NCBI RefSeq assembly: GCF_049243985.1
Contig: NC_135370.1
Coordinates: 109,860,506 to 109,924,505 of the forward strand
Direction of reading: 5' to 3'
Origin: Paroedura picta
Lineage: Eukaryota > Chordata > Lepidosauria > Squamata > Gekkonidae
Length of the DNA stretch: 64,000 nucleotides
Shown here: positions 21,848-33,899 of the stretch, piece after piece
Position numbering within the stretch: the stretch's first letter is position 1
How the letters are laid out: each line of letters begins with the position of its first letter
Made by a program: the position numbers and the translations under genes
Notes under the pieces: generated by a model
Told to the model about the DNA's origin: nothing
What the model saw: only the letters and a program-made list of their open reading frames with translations
The model's database searches: none

Positions 21848-22068
21848 CAGATTGTAACTCAAGGCAATACAAGGATAGAAGCGTGGGACTCAGTGAAAAA
21901 CCAGAACAATGGCCAAAATAGAGGACACTGGGAGGCCTGCATGGAAGCATAAACTATCTGAATCTAGCGTAGGACTCCTTGTCTGTCAGCTTATTAAGCT
22001 GGATTCAGCTGGTTTATGCTTCCACACAGGCATCCCAGTGTTCTCTATTTTGGCAGATTGTAACTCAA
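21848..22068. mobile_element. Palindromic insert between 15-bp direct repeats
   Basis: The 15-mer CAGATTGTAACTCAA is present perfectly at 21848-21862 and 22054-22068. Between them are about 47 unique bases and then a large inverted repeat: the arm starting ccaaaatagaggacactggg (~21,911) pairs with the arm ending atcccagtgttctctatttt (~22,052). The pairing extends about 55 bases per arm with few mismatches around a ~35-base loop. A 15-bp duplication is longer than most DNA transposons make, so the mechanism is unclear. Confidence 0.7.
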
Positions 22069-22540
22069 ATAGAGAAATGGTTGTCTGTCATGGCCTCACA
22101 TGCACATCAAACTCACTGGACTAGTGATGGGGTAATAGCAACACTCTGCTGTTTGGTCATGAGAGGATCATTTTGACTATTTCTGCACGGAGGGGTAAAA
22201 CATGAGTGACTTCCTGCTTGCAAATGCAGAATGGTAATTTTGTGTTTGCAGCCCTCTTTATGGGGAGACCCCTCCTGTGTTTTCCCTCTGCCCCATCATG
22301 GCTTTTTGCCTCCTGATGAGGCTGTATGGGAAAGTGACATGAACTTCTCCCTCTCCTCCTTGGCAAGCCACCAATCACAACACAACAGTTCTGAAATATA
22401 TTTTTAAAGGCACTTCTGCATTGCTATGCGGTAATGCCACAACATGGATGCATTTTTAATAAAAATAAACACTACCATATTGCTATGGAGAAACTCCAGA
22501 ACAATACAATATCCCCCCTTTTTTGGGGGGGGGATTCCTA

Positions 22541-23170
22541 GACTGATTCTGCTCTTACTTTGTTTATTCCGTTGTGGATCCTGCTGATTTCAGATCAATT
22601 TGAACTCAGTTCTTCTTCTATTCCCCCCCCCCGAAACAAAAGTATTCTGATGTGATTAGGGAAGTTCAGAAGGGGGGAGCCAAAATGCAACAGGAGCCTC
22701 TTTATTTCTTTTCTTGAATGGGGGGGGGGAGATGATTGGGGACAACAGAGAAGGGGGAATAAATTCAAGAGGAAAATCTCTTCCGAGAGAAGTTAGTGTT
22801 TCTAGCGCTTCTGCTGAGAGAAGTTAGGTCTTCCCCTTTAAGGGAAGCCTTGCAACCTTGGAATGAGGAAGCCTTTGAACCGATGCCCTGGCCAATCAGG
22901 GCTTTTCTACAGAGTTGGAGGCTTGAGGCAGGAAGTTAGTTAGGGAAAAGCAGAATGCTGTACCTTTACTCATGCTGATTTTTCAAATATCGAGAATTAT
23001 ATCCACTCCAGGATATCACAGGGGAAAGGTAGGGTCACTTGGGATCAATCATGCTTGCTGCAGATGAAAAATTTAAATCACTGAAAATCAAAACGGAAAT
23101 TGCATTCAGTGTAAACAGCAGGGACTGAATCAACCTGGGATTGGAATAAAAGCTCCATGCAGATTCAGCC
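22541..23170. mobile_element. Second TIR element nested in copy B-C
   Basis: Ends gactgattctgc (~22,543) and gcagattcag (~23,161) are matching inverted ends related to those of copies A and B-C, but the interior is different. It disrupts alignment of the outer element between its halves. About 620 bases, no coding potential. CCTA flanks both sides, a possible short target duplication. Confidence 0.55.
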
Positions 23171-23179
23171 CTATTTTTT

Positions 23180-25300
23180 AGGACTTTATCTTAAACCTAT
23201 TCCATGAGGACAGAGTAAGCTCCTGTAGCCTCCCCGAGATCAACCTGTCAGATATCCCAGACTGGGCCCCAGTGATGCCTGATGAAGTCAGGGCTTGTAT
23301 TGATCAACTAAAGCCTAGAAAAGCACCAGGACCTGATGCGATCCCTCCTGAGCGGCTTAAAACCTTCCCAGACTGGTGGGCTCCTCTCTTGGCTGCTCTC
23401 TTTACTGTAATTAACAAAACAGGCTTAATGCCTGACTCATGGACAAATGCAATTCTTGTTCCAGTATTTTAAAAGGGTGACCGCTCACTCCCAACCAATT
23501 ATAGACCCATCAGCCTTCTCTCTATTGTTGGGAAGCTATATGTCAAACTCCTATCAAATAAACTTACCTTGTGGTTGACTAAGGAAAAGATTCTAGGCCG
23601 TGAGCAGGTTGGATTCTGTCAAGGGAAATCCTCCCTTGATCATTGCACCATCCTTGCCCACCTTGTCAACAAATATAGTAAGAAAGAGGGTCCAAAGCTC
23701 TTTGCAGCTTTTCTGGACCTTAAGGGGGCCTTTGATTCTATCCCTAGAGATCTTCTCTGGGATAAGCTGTTAAAGATGAAGATAGATAAAAGGCTCCTAT
23801 ATCTTATAAGGAAACTCTATTTTTCTACCTGTTGCCAAGTCAAACTAACCCCCCCCCCCTTGGGAGTCTAACTCCTAAAATACCAATCAACAAAGGGGTA
23901 AAATAAGGATGCATTTTGGCTCCCCTCCTATTTAACCTTTTTATAAATGACCTTGCTCCGTCCTTATCCCCCAATTCTGGCCATAGCCCAAAAATTGGTT
24001 ATCTTCACATCCCACTGCTTTTATATGCAGATGATGTGGTAGTGCTGTCCCATTCACAAATTGGCTTAAAACGCTTACTGGGTCAGTTCTTGGACTTCTG
24101 TGAAGTAAACAAACTTGTGCTGAACTTTGAGAAGTCAAAGATTGTGGTTTTTGGAAAGCCTTGGAAGCCTCTTAAATGGAATGTAAGAGGTAACAACATT
24201 GAACATGTTAAAAGCTTCAAATACCTGGGAATATTTTTTTCACCATAATGCAAATTGGGCTACACAGAGGAAATATGCAATCACATCTGCAAAAACTAGT
24301 GCCCTGGCAATTACATGTTTCTTCTACACCAGTGGTAACCAGTACGTGCCAGCAGCCCTCAAAGTATTCAATGAGAAGTGCCCAACTGCTCTATGGCATC
24401 CCTATTTGGATCAATGCTTTTAACCAAGCAGTCGAAGTTTCCAATCTGTCTTCCTTCGTAAAATCCTTGGGACCCTGAACTGTGTCTCTTACGCAGTCCT
24501 ATGTCTAGAAACCATCCAAAGACTATTGGAAACCAGAGCATGGTTGTTAACAATCAAGTTCTGGCTTCGCATTCATTTTAGATCTGACCCCAATAGTCTA
24601 ATTTCCCTCATGCCATCTGAACACGAGTAATCTACTTGGTTAGGACACATTGAGGGAAAAATTAAATCGATAGGGACATCTTTAGACTCCTTGTATCTGA
24701 TATCTGAAAAGTCTGCATTTAATTTAATTAAATGCAGACTGTTAGACATAGAACTGCAGGAACTTAGCAGTAAAGCTAGAAACGTTTGCTCGCCATTGAG
24801 CTTGGGGATCTCACCAAGCTCTCAGCCCCTAGCTGCGTACTTCTACCATCTAATCATCCCACAACAGCGTAGAGCATTCATGTTAGCTAGAACTAATGCT
24901 CTACCTTCTGCTGTTCTATATGGGAGATTTCAACAGATCCCGTATTCAGCTAGGTTGTGCCCATGTGGACAATGCTGTATAGAATCAATTACACACATTT
25001 TCTTCCATCGTCCATTTTATTCTTCGATCCGAGCCAAATTTCTTAACTCACTGCTGTGTAAAAGAGAACTGCATTCTGATAAACGAAAGACTCAGTTTCT
25101 TTTGACTTCCCAGAACCCTGATATAATTGAATCAGTAGCAAAGTTTTTACATCTTGCCATGAGAAATTGTGAATGTATTATGTCTAAAGCATGATCTTTG
25201 CATTTGTTCTCACTAGCAGTGGATCCTTTTGCACTTTCCCTTCTTATATTGTACTTTTATATGCTATTAAAGACTTGTTGTTGTTGTCTAAAAGGACTTT
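23180..25300 (+). mobile_element. LINE (non-LTR retrotransposon), 5'-truncated, decayed
   Basis: AGGACTTTAT lies at both edges (23180-23189 and 25291-25300), a 10-bp target duplication. The translation shows RT blocks in order: QLKPRKAPGPDAIPPE, the NYRPISLLSI region, AFLDLKGAFDSIPRDLLWDK, the YADD catalytic motif with LLYADDVVVLSHSQ, and LNFEKSKIVVFG. The C-terminal part has RRAFMLARTNALPSAVLYGR and a Cys-rich LCPCGQCCIESITHIFF motif. A stop after VPVF (~23,470) and several frame changes show it is dead. No endonuclease is included. The clade may be R4/Vingi-like; I am unsure. Confidence 0.88.
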
Positions 25301-25335
25301 ATTTATGGGTGAATTTCTGAGATGCTAAACATGGT

Positions 25336-25690
25336 CCCTGGAGCCCAAAGAGACATTTTGTGTTAATGTTTGGCTTAAAAACAAAGTGCTCAGATCCCTG
25401 TATGATCAGGAGAAGGCTGACCGATCACCTGCCCCCCTCCCAGATCATTTCCCACCTCCAGAAAACAGAAACAGGGCTGTTTTTGCCTGCTCGAGTTGTG
25501 AGAAGGCTGCACATAGCCCCTGGAACCCAAAAAGACATTTTGTGTTAATGGTTGGCTTAAAAACAAGGTGCTCATGCCACTTGTATGATTGGGAGAAGGC
25601 TGCTTGATCACCAGTCCCCCCCCTCTTTCCCAGTTCATTCCCCACATCCATAAAACAGAAAGGGGGCTGTGTTTTCCCTGCCTGATCCCC
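25336..25690 (+). repeat. Tandem duplication of ~185 bp inside the DNA transposon
   Basis: Two adjacent diverged copies start at about 25,336 and 25,517. Each has tggcttaaaaacaa, a 'gagaaggctg' block, a C-rich run, ccacctccagaaaacagaaa-like text and a cctg-rich end. Copy A has only one unit, so the doubling is specific to this copy or subfamily. Confidence 0.72.
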
Positions 25691-26297
25691 ATAATATGGT
25701 AGACACTTTAAAGAAGATTTTATTTTACCTTTGACAATGTAAGTTTAGCAGACCGTGCCATTAAAAAAATTACTTGGGTCAGGAAATGGAGAGGGAGGGT
25801 GGGTGCGAGGGTGTGATAAAATTGCCAAGACTATTGCACATTTCCCTCTCCATACGGGCTTATCCCTGGTTGCTCACTTGTTGCTCATCAATGGGACACG
25901 TGATTAAGGGATGTAAATCCAGTGTTGGCGATTCTTGAAATTGGGAGTTAAAAATGGCCCAAACTCGACCTGGCTACTGGACATCCTCATGATGCAGGTG
26001 TCATGTGAGGGGCGGGGCTCTAAAAGCCACCCACATTCAAAGGCTGCCCAGGAACAGAGTCCTCATGAAGAAATGGTTGATATATTTCAACACTTTCCAC
26101 TTCAGTTTCCCAGTGAGGTGGTAAAAGGAAATCAAGTGTATACTACACAGAGAGTTGTGCATATAGCAGTGTATATACGTTGCTCTGCATGGAAGATTTA
26201 CTAAATATGCATTGGATTGAGCAGGAAAACACAACAGATGCAATCCTGATGTCCCCCACCTGTTTATGTGTTCATTCTCCCTAGATAGTTATCTGCA

Positions 26298-26505
26298 TAG
26301 GGTGCCCTGGCATCGCTGGCCACATACAGAAAGAGATCACCACCCTGGCCCCCAGCACTACAAAGATCAGGATCATCACTCCACCAGAGTGCCAATACTC
26401 TGTCTGGATTGGTGTCTCTCTCCACCTTCCAACAAATGTGGATCAGCAAGCAGGAATATTACAAGTCCAGCTTCAACCACCCACTGCAAATGCTTTTAAT
26501 GGTAC
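26298..26505 (+). pseudogene. Processed actin pseudogene fragment (C-terminal end)
   Basis: The translation of 26,300-26,500 follows the C-terminus of cytoplasmic actin: [52 protein letters not shown], then CKCF and a TAA stop. Real actins read PGIADRMQKEITALAPS and end in HRKCF. A short deletion with frame change follows VWIG (loss of part of GGSILAS), and another small deletion lies before CKCF. The reading runs through the place near TMKIK where vertebrate actin genes have their last intron, so this is a retrocopy. Only about the last 65 codons remain. It is non-functional. Confidence 0.88.
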
Positions 26506-26797
26506 CACAAAGCCCATCTTTTGTGTAGAGTTAACGACAGAAAACAAGGCCTAACTTTCTGGTTATGCCCCTAGTATTGGACTGTTCCTCCTATTGCAAA
26601 AACATGTCTCACATACTCTTGACTTTGAGGTCACTTTGATGACCAGTGCCAAAGTTAAGTTTCGGGACCATTGTTGACAAGTTCCACAAACCTTTTTCTA
26701 GGCAGGGTGTTTGATGAAGTGTTAACCGCCTTAGTAAGAATTGTAGATTCCACTATTGGCAATGTTTTATGCAGAAGGAAAGCAAATAAATGCCTGC

Positions 26798-26884
<87 letters not shown>

Positions 26885-27976
26885 ATACACAATCTGAAAG
26901 AGGAGCCACACACAAATGCTTCTACAGACAGAGTTCCCAGCCCAGAAGCAGATAGCCTGGGCTGGGTGGGGCACTATTTTTCAAGCACAATTTTGTCAAC
27001 GAGGAAGGGCATTCCTACACTATCTCTGGTCAATTCAGCATCAATACAAGGGTCTTGTGACAAATACCACACTTTGGACTGTATCTAATGCAGAATTTCT
27101 GCTTCCACTACAGCTCTTGTGCAAGCAGAAAGACAAGAAAAAGACTGTGGTAGCTGCTTACTCCAAGTGAAATTTGTATTCCCCACTTGTGTTCCCACTT
27201 GAGCAAGATGTGCAGCCATTCTCTGGGTACCAGGACATATAGGGAGGAGAGCCGCTTCTTTTTAATTTGTTTGGATTGTAGAGACCTTCCTGTGAGGGAG
27301 TGATAGCACTGACACAGCTCTCCCTTTATTTGACCCTTTGAAACATACAACTGGTTAATTGCCCAGTGAAGAGAGACTTCTAAAAGTGACCTAAGGCCTT
27401 CTTGCATTCCACTGAAAACTCTGTAATATGAAAAATGGGGACCTTGAGATTCTGAGGAGTTCTGGGTCAAACTGTGGCTTGCAGTGCTCTTATCTTTCTC
27501 CCCAGCAAACTTTACTCTTCTGACTCGTGTGTTATAGGAAGGGAGGGGGGAGTAGCAAAAATGTATTTCATATACAGCTACACTTTGTAATGAGTTTAAT
27601 ATAAATATTTTATATAGAGTGTATTGTCACAGTTCTGACCACTGAGGAAGACCCAGGAGGGTCGAAACACATTTGGTCTTATGTGCTGTTAGTTCTGTAT
27701 AGTTTTTATGTAGTTTTTATTCTGTTTTTAATTGTGCACTATAATAAATAATCAACATTTTTACATTATTTTATTGTGCAACTCAACTTCTGAGTTCCTT
27801 CCTGTTAAGGTTGGGTTGTGTTCCTGTTTTGGTTTTGTGTTGTTACATGCCCTGAGCTATATAGGATGGGTGGTTTATAAAAATAAAGATTTAATTATTT
27901 ATTTAGACTATATTTTTGTCTTGTTATGAGGTGTTGTGAGTCCCCTCAGGGAAAAAGCAGAGTATAAATGTGTTTA
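26506..27976. other. Intergenic, mostly unassigned
   Basis: Contains the AAT microsatellite (26,800-26,882). Near 27,640 a ctgaggaagacccaggaggg / tcgaaacac motif resembles a widespread vertebrate repeat, but I could not place it. No gene. Confidence 0.4.
26800..26882. repeat. (AAT)n microsatellite
   Basis: About 27 uninterrupted AAT triplets. Poly-Asn, poly-Tyr or poly-Ile frames through it are artefacts. Confidence 0.98.
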
Positions 27977-28275
27977 GAGAGCCAGTTTGGTGTAGTGGTT
28001 AGGAGTGCGGACTTCTAATCTGGCATGCCGGGTTCGATTCTGCGCTCCCCCACATGCAACCAGCTGGGTGACCTTGGGCTCGCCACGGCACTGATAAAAC
28101 TGTTCTGACCGGGCAGTGATATCAGCGCTCTCTCAGCCTCACCCACCTCACAGGGTGTCTGTTGTGGGGAGAGGAATGGGAAGGCGACTGTAAGCCGCTT
28201 TGAGCCTCCTTCGGGTAGGGAAAAGCGGCTTATAAGAACCAACTCTTCTTCTTCTTCTTCTTCTTCTTCTTCTTT
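27977..28275 (+). mobile_element. tRNA-derived SINE with (CTT)n tail
   Basis: A near-consensus member of the family: gagagccagtttggtgtagt, A box, gggttcgattctgcgct B box, the body through gtaagccgctttgagcctcc, and a CTT tail of about 10 units. Few differences from the copies at 63,198 and 16,473 suggest recent amplification. Confidence 0.95.
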
Positions 28276-29149
28276 TGTTACTTGCTTTCATAATTTGCTG
28301 CTCGAGTGTTTTTGAGTCTTTTGTTTTATGCTGTAAAAGTGTTTGTTTAAGATCTTTGCTGCTTGTTTGAGGAATGCTATTTATTGTGTTTTATATGTTG
28401 CTAATTATTACTGCTGCAAATTGCTATATGTCGAAATTTCAGCTAAGAGTGAGGAATCTAAATATTTTAAAATAATACCTTGAGGAGTCAACAAAACATT
28501 ACATGCTGGATGGGCATTTTATCTTAGAGAGAAAAACTGTATACATCTTAAGAAAATTTAATTCATTACAGGCAACAGTTTAGTTGATAGAAGGGATGCT
28601 GAGATTATATTTTTAGGCGTTGGTAGTGCCTGTGTTAATATAGCTATTTGTTGGCCAAACCCGTTTTGACTTACTTTGCTGCCATCTGGTGGCCACATTT
28701 AAATATGTACATTTCATAAGATTTGTAGCACTATGCAACTCATCTAGATGCAAGAGTAAAATATGTGCTTAAATTATCCTAAAAGCAATCAACGGGGGGT
28801 CAAAGTTTTTAACCCTTGTTGGGTCATGCCCTTAGTTCTTCTAAACATTCTTTAATTCTGTACTTTTATTATTTTCCATATAATAAAACATGTACCATAC
28901 TGGCAGATGATTCGCTTCTTAAAACTGAAGGCAATTAGTTCACAGCCCTGGAGCAAAGGTGGGACTTTGAGGGACGATTGCCACAAGAGTTCTAAGGACT
29001 TTCTCTTCTGGCAGTTGCTGGAATTTTTCCACACAGGGGGCAAATGGGGAGTAGAGAAGATACTACCTGCCATATTAGCTGGGGGACTGGATAAGGAAGG
29101 GGATGAGGATGAGGGTTGATGAGGTTAGTCCTCATGAGGAATGGTGCTG
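28276..29149. other. Intergenic, unassigned
   Basis: AT-rich, no named repeat or exon recognised. Confidence 0.4.
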
Positions 29150-30000
29150 AAGGGTTGATGGGGTTAGAGAAATTAAAACAAAGCTGGGTGAAACGTATGC
29201 CAAGCTAGGTTGTCGCCTAGACAGAGCCTTCAACAGTGGGTAGAGGAGAGTAAAGTAAAAACTTTTGAAGAACTGATAGACTTATAGACATTCTATAGGC
29301 AAGTTCCCTCATAATTTAGATGGTTCCTGAGTGATAAAAACCTAAAAACTGTGAATGAAGATTATTTTATTAGATAAGATTGAGGGAGACTTGAAGGGGG
29401 GAATCCCTTTATTCTTAACTCACATCAAGAAAAAATAAAGTTTGGGGTACCTCAGAGAAAATCAAAGTATCAAACTAGGGATAGTGTGTCAGCAAGATGG
29501 ATATAAAAAGACTTATTGTCCAAAATTTGAGAAGAGACAGACCCAAACATCACCCAAAACTGTCATTATAGTAAAAAGGCCAGAAATGAGCCAGACAACA
29601 AGGGTTGAGAGGAATATTTAGAACCTATTATTATAAATGGTGAACAAATAACTGGCTGGAGAGACACGGGCTGGAGTGACTTTGGTAAAGCCAGACCTGG
29701 TAAATAAAAAACAATATTTGCCAGGAAAGTCTTACAAAATCCAAGGCAAAGATGGCCCAGAATTTCAAGCAGAGTTAGCCTGGGAGTTCAAATACAAAGA
29801 CTTTACAGGGAACTGGATAGCAGGAGTTTGGGAGGAACTAAGAGTTCAAACTTTATTAGGCAATGACTTGGCCTTGCAGACAAGAAGAATAACTGCAGTT
29901 GCCAACAGTAGGCCTCAGGCTTCAGGGCAGACATCACCAGCCAAGCAGCAAACAGAAATAGCTGAGCACAGTGGCAGTTTGAAAGGGTGAACTCAGTTGT
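29150..30000 (+). mobile_element. Ty3/gypsy-type LTR-retrotransposon fossil (broken)
   Basis: Weak gag-like text around 29,260-29,390 is followed at about 29,660-29,880 by an aspartic-protease-like segment (TLVKPDLV, then VQTLLGNDLAL). This fits the gag-protease junction of a Ty3/gypsy (Metaviridae-like) element. No RT, integrase or LTRs were found. Short, old, with several breaks. Confidence 0.65.
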
Positions 30001-30607
30001 GTTATACCCTTTTGAGTCCCTTGCCCTGCCCTGGCTCCACCCCAAATTGCCAGGAATTTCCCAACCTGAAATGAGCAATCCTATTCCCAGGCAAGGTCAT
30101 CATGAGCCTTTAAAGTTCCCATGATGTCCTTTTCACCATCTGAAGCATCTTAGCTGTCCCATGAGAACAAATCACATGCCTTGACCTGCTCTATGGATAA
30201 GCCAGCCTCCTCTGCTCGAAAAGCAGGCTCAGAGCCTTTGTTCTGAATGGCTGCGTGGCCTTGGCCTTGGCCTTGGGGTAGAGTATGAGGGAGGGCAGAA
30301 CTATATATCCTGTTCTGAGAACTTCGGAGGATGGGTGAGATAGAATTGTGCTATCTCGAGAAAGATTTATTTAATTTCTTTGCTTTTTTGTATATAATAA
30401 TGCTTATGTATCTACTTTTCTCCTGAACAACAGTTTTCTGGAGCCTGTTGTATTCTTTATATTGCAACAGCTATGTAGATCAGTGGAAGTTGCTCATCAG
30501 CTAAGGGAGAGCTACATTCACGGTTACCATCAACCCAAAGAGCCACATGACTCCTGCATGCCCTTCGTGCCACCCTCTCCTACATATAAATACAGTAATA
30601 CAATATC
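30001..30607. other. Intergenic, unassigned
   Basis: No gene. A small ttggcc triplication (ggccttggccttggccttgg) lies near 30,260. Confidence 0.4.
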
Positions 30608-30742
30608 CAATAATATAATAATATAATATAATATAATATAATATAATATAATATAATATAATATAATATAATATAATATAATATAATATAATATAATATA
30701 ATATAATATAATATAATATAATATAATATAATATAATATATA
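30608..30742. repeat. (ATAAT)n pentanucleotide microsatellite
   Basis: About 26 units of ATAAT/TATAA, nearly perfect, roughly 135 bases, 100% A+T. It lies between the two convergent genes, about 650 bases from the presumed NAV2 cleavage site. Confidence 0.97.
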
Positions 30743-31421
30743 ACAATGACTATTCATGTCAGGGCTTTCTGTCCCCACCACTGCTGAAGAGGAGGAAGAG
30801 TGAGATTACTGAGGCTCCAAGAAGAGAATAAGCTGGCAGTGGAGAAAGGTCAACAAAACCCTACCCTGCTGTAAGCAGCTTGCTCCTTTCCTGGGTGGCT
30901 GCCTTGATTATGGTGGTTGCTCTTTCTCGTCTCTGGAGACAGCCTGCTCTCCTCCTGGTTGCCACTTGGGTGCTCGGCTGAGAAAGCAGAAAAGGGGGAG
31001 GTGCGTGCTGGAAAGACCTTTACTTCCATCTCTGGCATGAAGGTGACATCTCAGGAAGACTCGCAGCTTACCTGTTCTCCAGTTCCTGGAAAGGGCAGTT
31101 GTTTCAAGGTGGCGATCACTTGCCAAGCACAAGCCTCATAGGGCAACAGCCTTTCATGCTTTCCTGACCCACGGGCTGGATGCCACTTTGGGCAGCAGTG
31201 TCCCAAACAGCCACAGCTGGCTCCCAAGCTGCTGGATGAGAATCATTGATCTAGATGCTGCGTTGAGGCTAGATTGGTGAACTGGAGACCACATGGTCAC
31301 CCCTAGTTTGTCATCATTGATATGGCAGGTGAACAATACAAAATAAGTTCCAATCCTTATTTTGCTCATGACAATAAAAATGGCTCTTCAGACCAACACA
31401 TCTGAATAAATAAGCATCAAA

Positions 31422-31427
31422 TTTATT
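31422..31427 (-). terminator. NAV2: NAV2 distal polyadenylation signal
   Basis: AATAAA on the - strand, followed within 30 bases by GT-rich gatgtgttggtctg. The cleavage site would be near 31,395-31,405. Confidence 0.6.
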
Positions 31428-33899
31428 GAATCATGAATAATTTAAGACTGGTACAATCATTAGCCTCCATGACACAGGACAGAAGAGGTATGGGGCAAGG
31501 CAGAGGGAGACATGATCCCAAACAGACCATTTGACAATGTCAATCCTAAATGGTAACAGAAAATTAAATAGGGAAGGGTGTGTGTGTGTGGGGAGATCAT
31601 ACTGTACACAAAATACTCAATTCCTAGTTTTTCTCTTTAAAAATGGCTAGAAAAAAGTCATCAAAATGCAGCACTTGTAATCAAATATTTACATTTCTAT
31701 GTTACAATGAAAAATGTACATCTTGGAGAACGTTTTTCATAAATGGTTCCACTGGAAACAACTAGATCAAAACAGCAACCTTCCATTTAATAGCCACAAT
31801 GTTTTTTTTGTTTTTTGTTTTGTTTTCCTTAAAAGAGATTTGTCACATTTAGACAAAGATTCAAGACACAGAATATAAAAAATTAAGCATCGTCAATGCA
31901 ATGGTGTAGGATGGTGTGTTGGGTTTTTTTGTGTTTTTTCTGCAAAATATTTAAAAAGGCTAGGCTAATCTTCCCTGTCTCTGTAGCATCACCTTAAAAA
32001 ATAAAAAATGTATCTAATATCTCTTTTATGATTTGCACAATTCTTGGCAGTTATGATGAAAAGGAACATTTCCTGTGCTTCCAATTTATAATTAAAAATG
32101 ATTGTTGCATAGAGTCTTGTACTTCTCTTTAAAAAGTATGTTATGCCAACTTTGTAGGGGGTAAAAAGACAAACTGGAAGCAATCTAAACAAAATTTTAG
32201 ATCAACCAAGAAAGAGGGTTGATTGGACTGAAAAGATGAGCTAGGTTAAAAATGTGCATAACAGGCAACCCTGCTTCCCGAAGTTTCAGAAAGGACACTA
32301 CAGTTGTGTAACAATTAAAAAGGACAAAAATATCTCAAAGTCAGATATCTTTCAGTGACCCAAATAAGGGTCGAAATAAACTCCTTTGCTGAGTATGTCA
32401 TAAAAACAATACTGAATCCTGATTACAGTTTTTATACAACCTTGGTTTCGTGTAGTTCTTATTTCAAAATAGCTGGTTCAGCGAGATTGCTGAATTGCAA
32501 CAGAGTCCACTGAAAGGTGACAGGGCAACTCGGACTTCAGCTGTTATTTTTTTCTGAATCAAACTATTCCTGTGAAAAATTCCTGTGTCTTGATATCTAT
32601 CAATGCATAATCCAGTTTTACTTTTGTGAAAAAACTTGGCTTCTGCATATGAAAATTTCCCCAACCATTTATTTAGAACTATCAGTTCTATATAGGAATC
32701 TTTTTGTTTATGTAGAACTGTCAGTTCCTTGAAATAACTTACAGAGTCTTTGACCTATCTACATAAATCAGAATGCACACATCTGCATCAACAAAACTGT
32801 TTTATCTGCAAGAAAACTGTTTGATCAAACCAAATACGTTATTTTTCCTCATGAACCTCATGCTGCAATTTTCTGGAAGTCCAGTGAATGTTCATTTAGA
32901 TATCAAGTTGTCAAGAGTTATGCATTCACACATATTCACTTGTGGCCGGGACTACCTGCTTAGAAAATACATGTGAAGGAACTCAGATAAATGGGATTCA
33001 AAGAGATACAACAAAATCTAACAGCATTGATTCAGTTGCATGATTTAGCCCTTGGGACACAAGCTTGAAGACTGCTTATCCAGTTGCTTTTTTACCACCA
33101 GAATAAGGGGGAAATATGTTTATGTGTTTGGGGGTAATTGTTTCCTGAATTTACTATTAGCAGAATACCTTGTTTAGATAGAATACTCATTCTTCTAGTC
33201 TCCAGACACGTAGAGATGGAATATGGCTGCTATCAATCTTACAAGCCTGGTTATACCTTCAGGCCATCTTCAAGACTCTGAAGCCATGAAGGTATTACAA
33301 CATGTGAAGACTTCTCCGGTTTCTCCGTATCACAACATCCATGAGGTTCAAATTACAAACTGTTAAAAACAAGCAGTTTAAGAATCATGGAGGTGAAAAG
33401 GGGCCAGTTCCCATGGAAGAATATTTAAGAAAATTATATTTCAATCCAAGGAATTCCAGATATATTTTTAAAGGAAAGCTTAACAGCAGGAACCTAGTTT
33501 TCTTTTTATTTGGGGAATACAAATGTACTCCTATGACTGAAAGCATATTGTTGGTGACGGAAAGCATATTGTTGGATGAAGTTCAGATTTTGTTCTAGGT
33601 TGGTATAATAAGTCTGTTCAAATATTTTGTTTAAAACGTGGTACAATCCTCCCAGACTGTACCACATCAGACAGCCCACAGTGGGTGAATCTCATGGTTG
33701 AATACTACTGAAGCAAAAATTCCTAGCTGGCAGAAATCTAGCATGCCAGGGAGAGCAAGGCTAGAACCCTTTTTCCATGGCAGTCTATCGCCACAGGAAG
33801 AACACTTTTGATCTGAGAAGTCTTTCAAACCTGTGCTCCATGATCGGTGCTGGAAAGCAGAAGCCTTGGTATGATGAAACATGTGCCCCTTTAGCTTTA

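Larger units (their letters stand above)
22175..26075 (+). mobile_element. Non-autonomous DNA transposon (copy B-C), split by younger insertions
   Basis: The left part (22175 to about 22540) and right part (25291 to about 26075) align in order with the two halves of copy A (3786-4724, opposite strand). Shared left-half blocks include tcctgcttgcaaatgc-like text, agacccctcctgtgttttcc and cacttctgcattgct. Shared right-half blocks include ggcttaaaaacaaag, aggaaatggagagg and ggctctaaaa. The ends, tgactatttctgcacgg and the complement-like catgaagaaatggt, are the TIRs. The middle was invaded by a TIR element and then a LINE. Its own length is about 1.15 kb. No transposase is seen. Confidence 0.7.

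Noticed and set aside
26655-27088. Poly-Asn, poly-Tyr and poly-Ile frames
   Set aside because: Translation of the (AAT)n tract.
27977-28060. Possible tRNA gene
   Set aside because: A and B boxes are present but there is no cloverleaf-consistent acceptor stem, and the head continues into a SINE body repeated elsewhere in the window.
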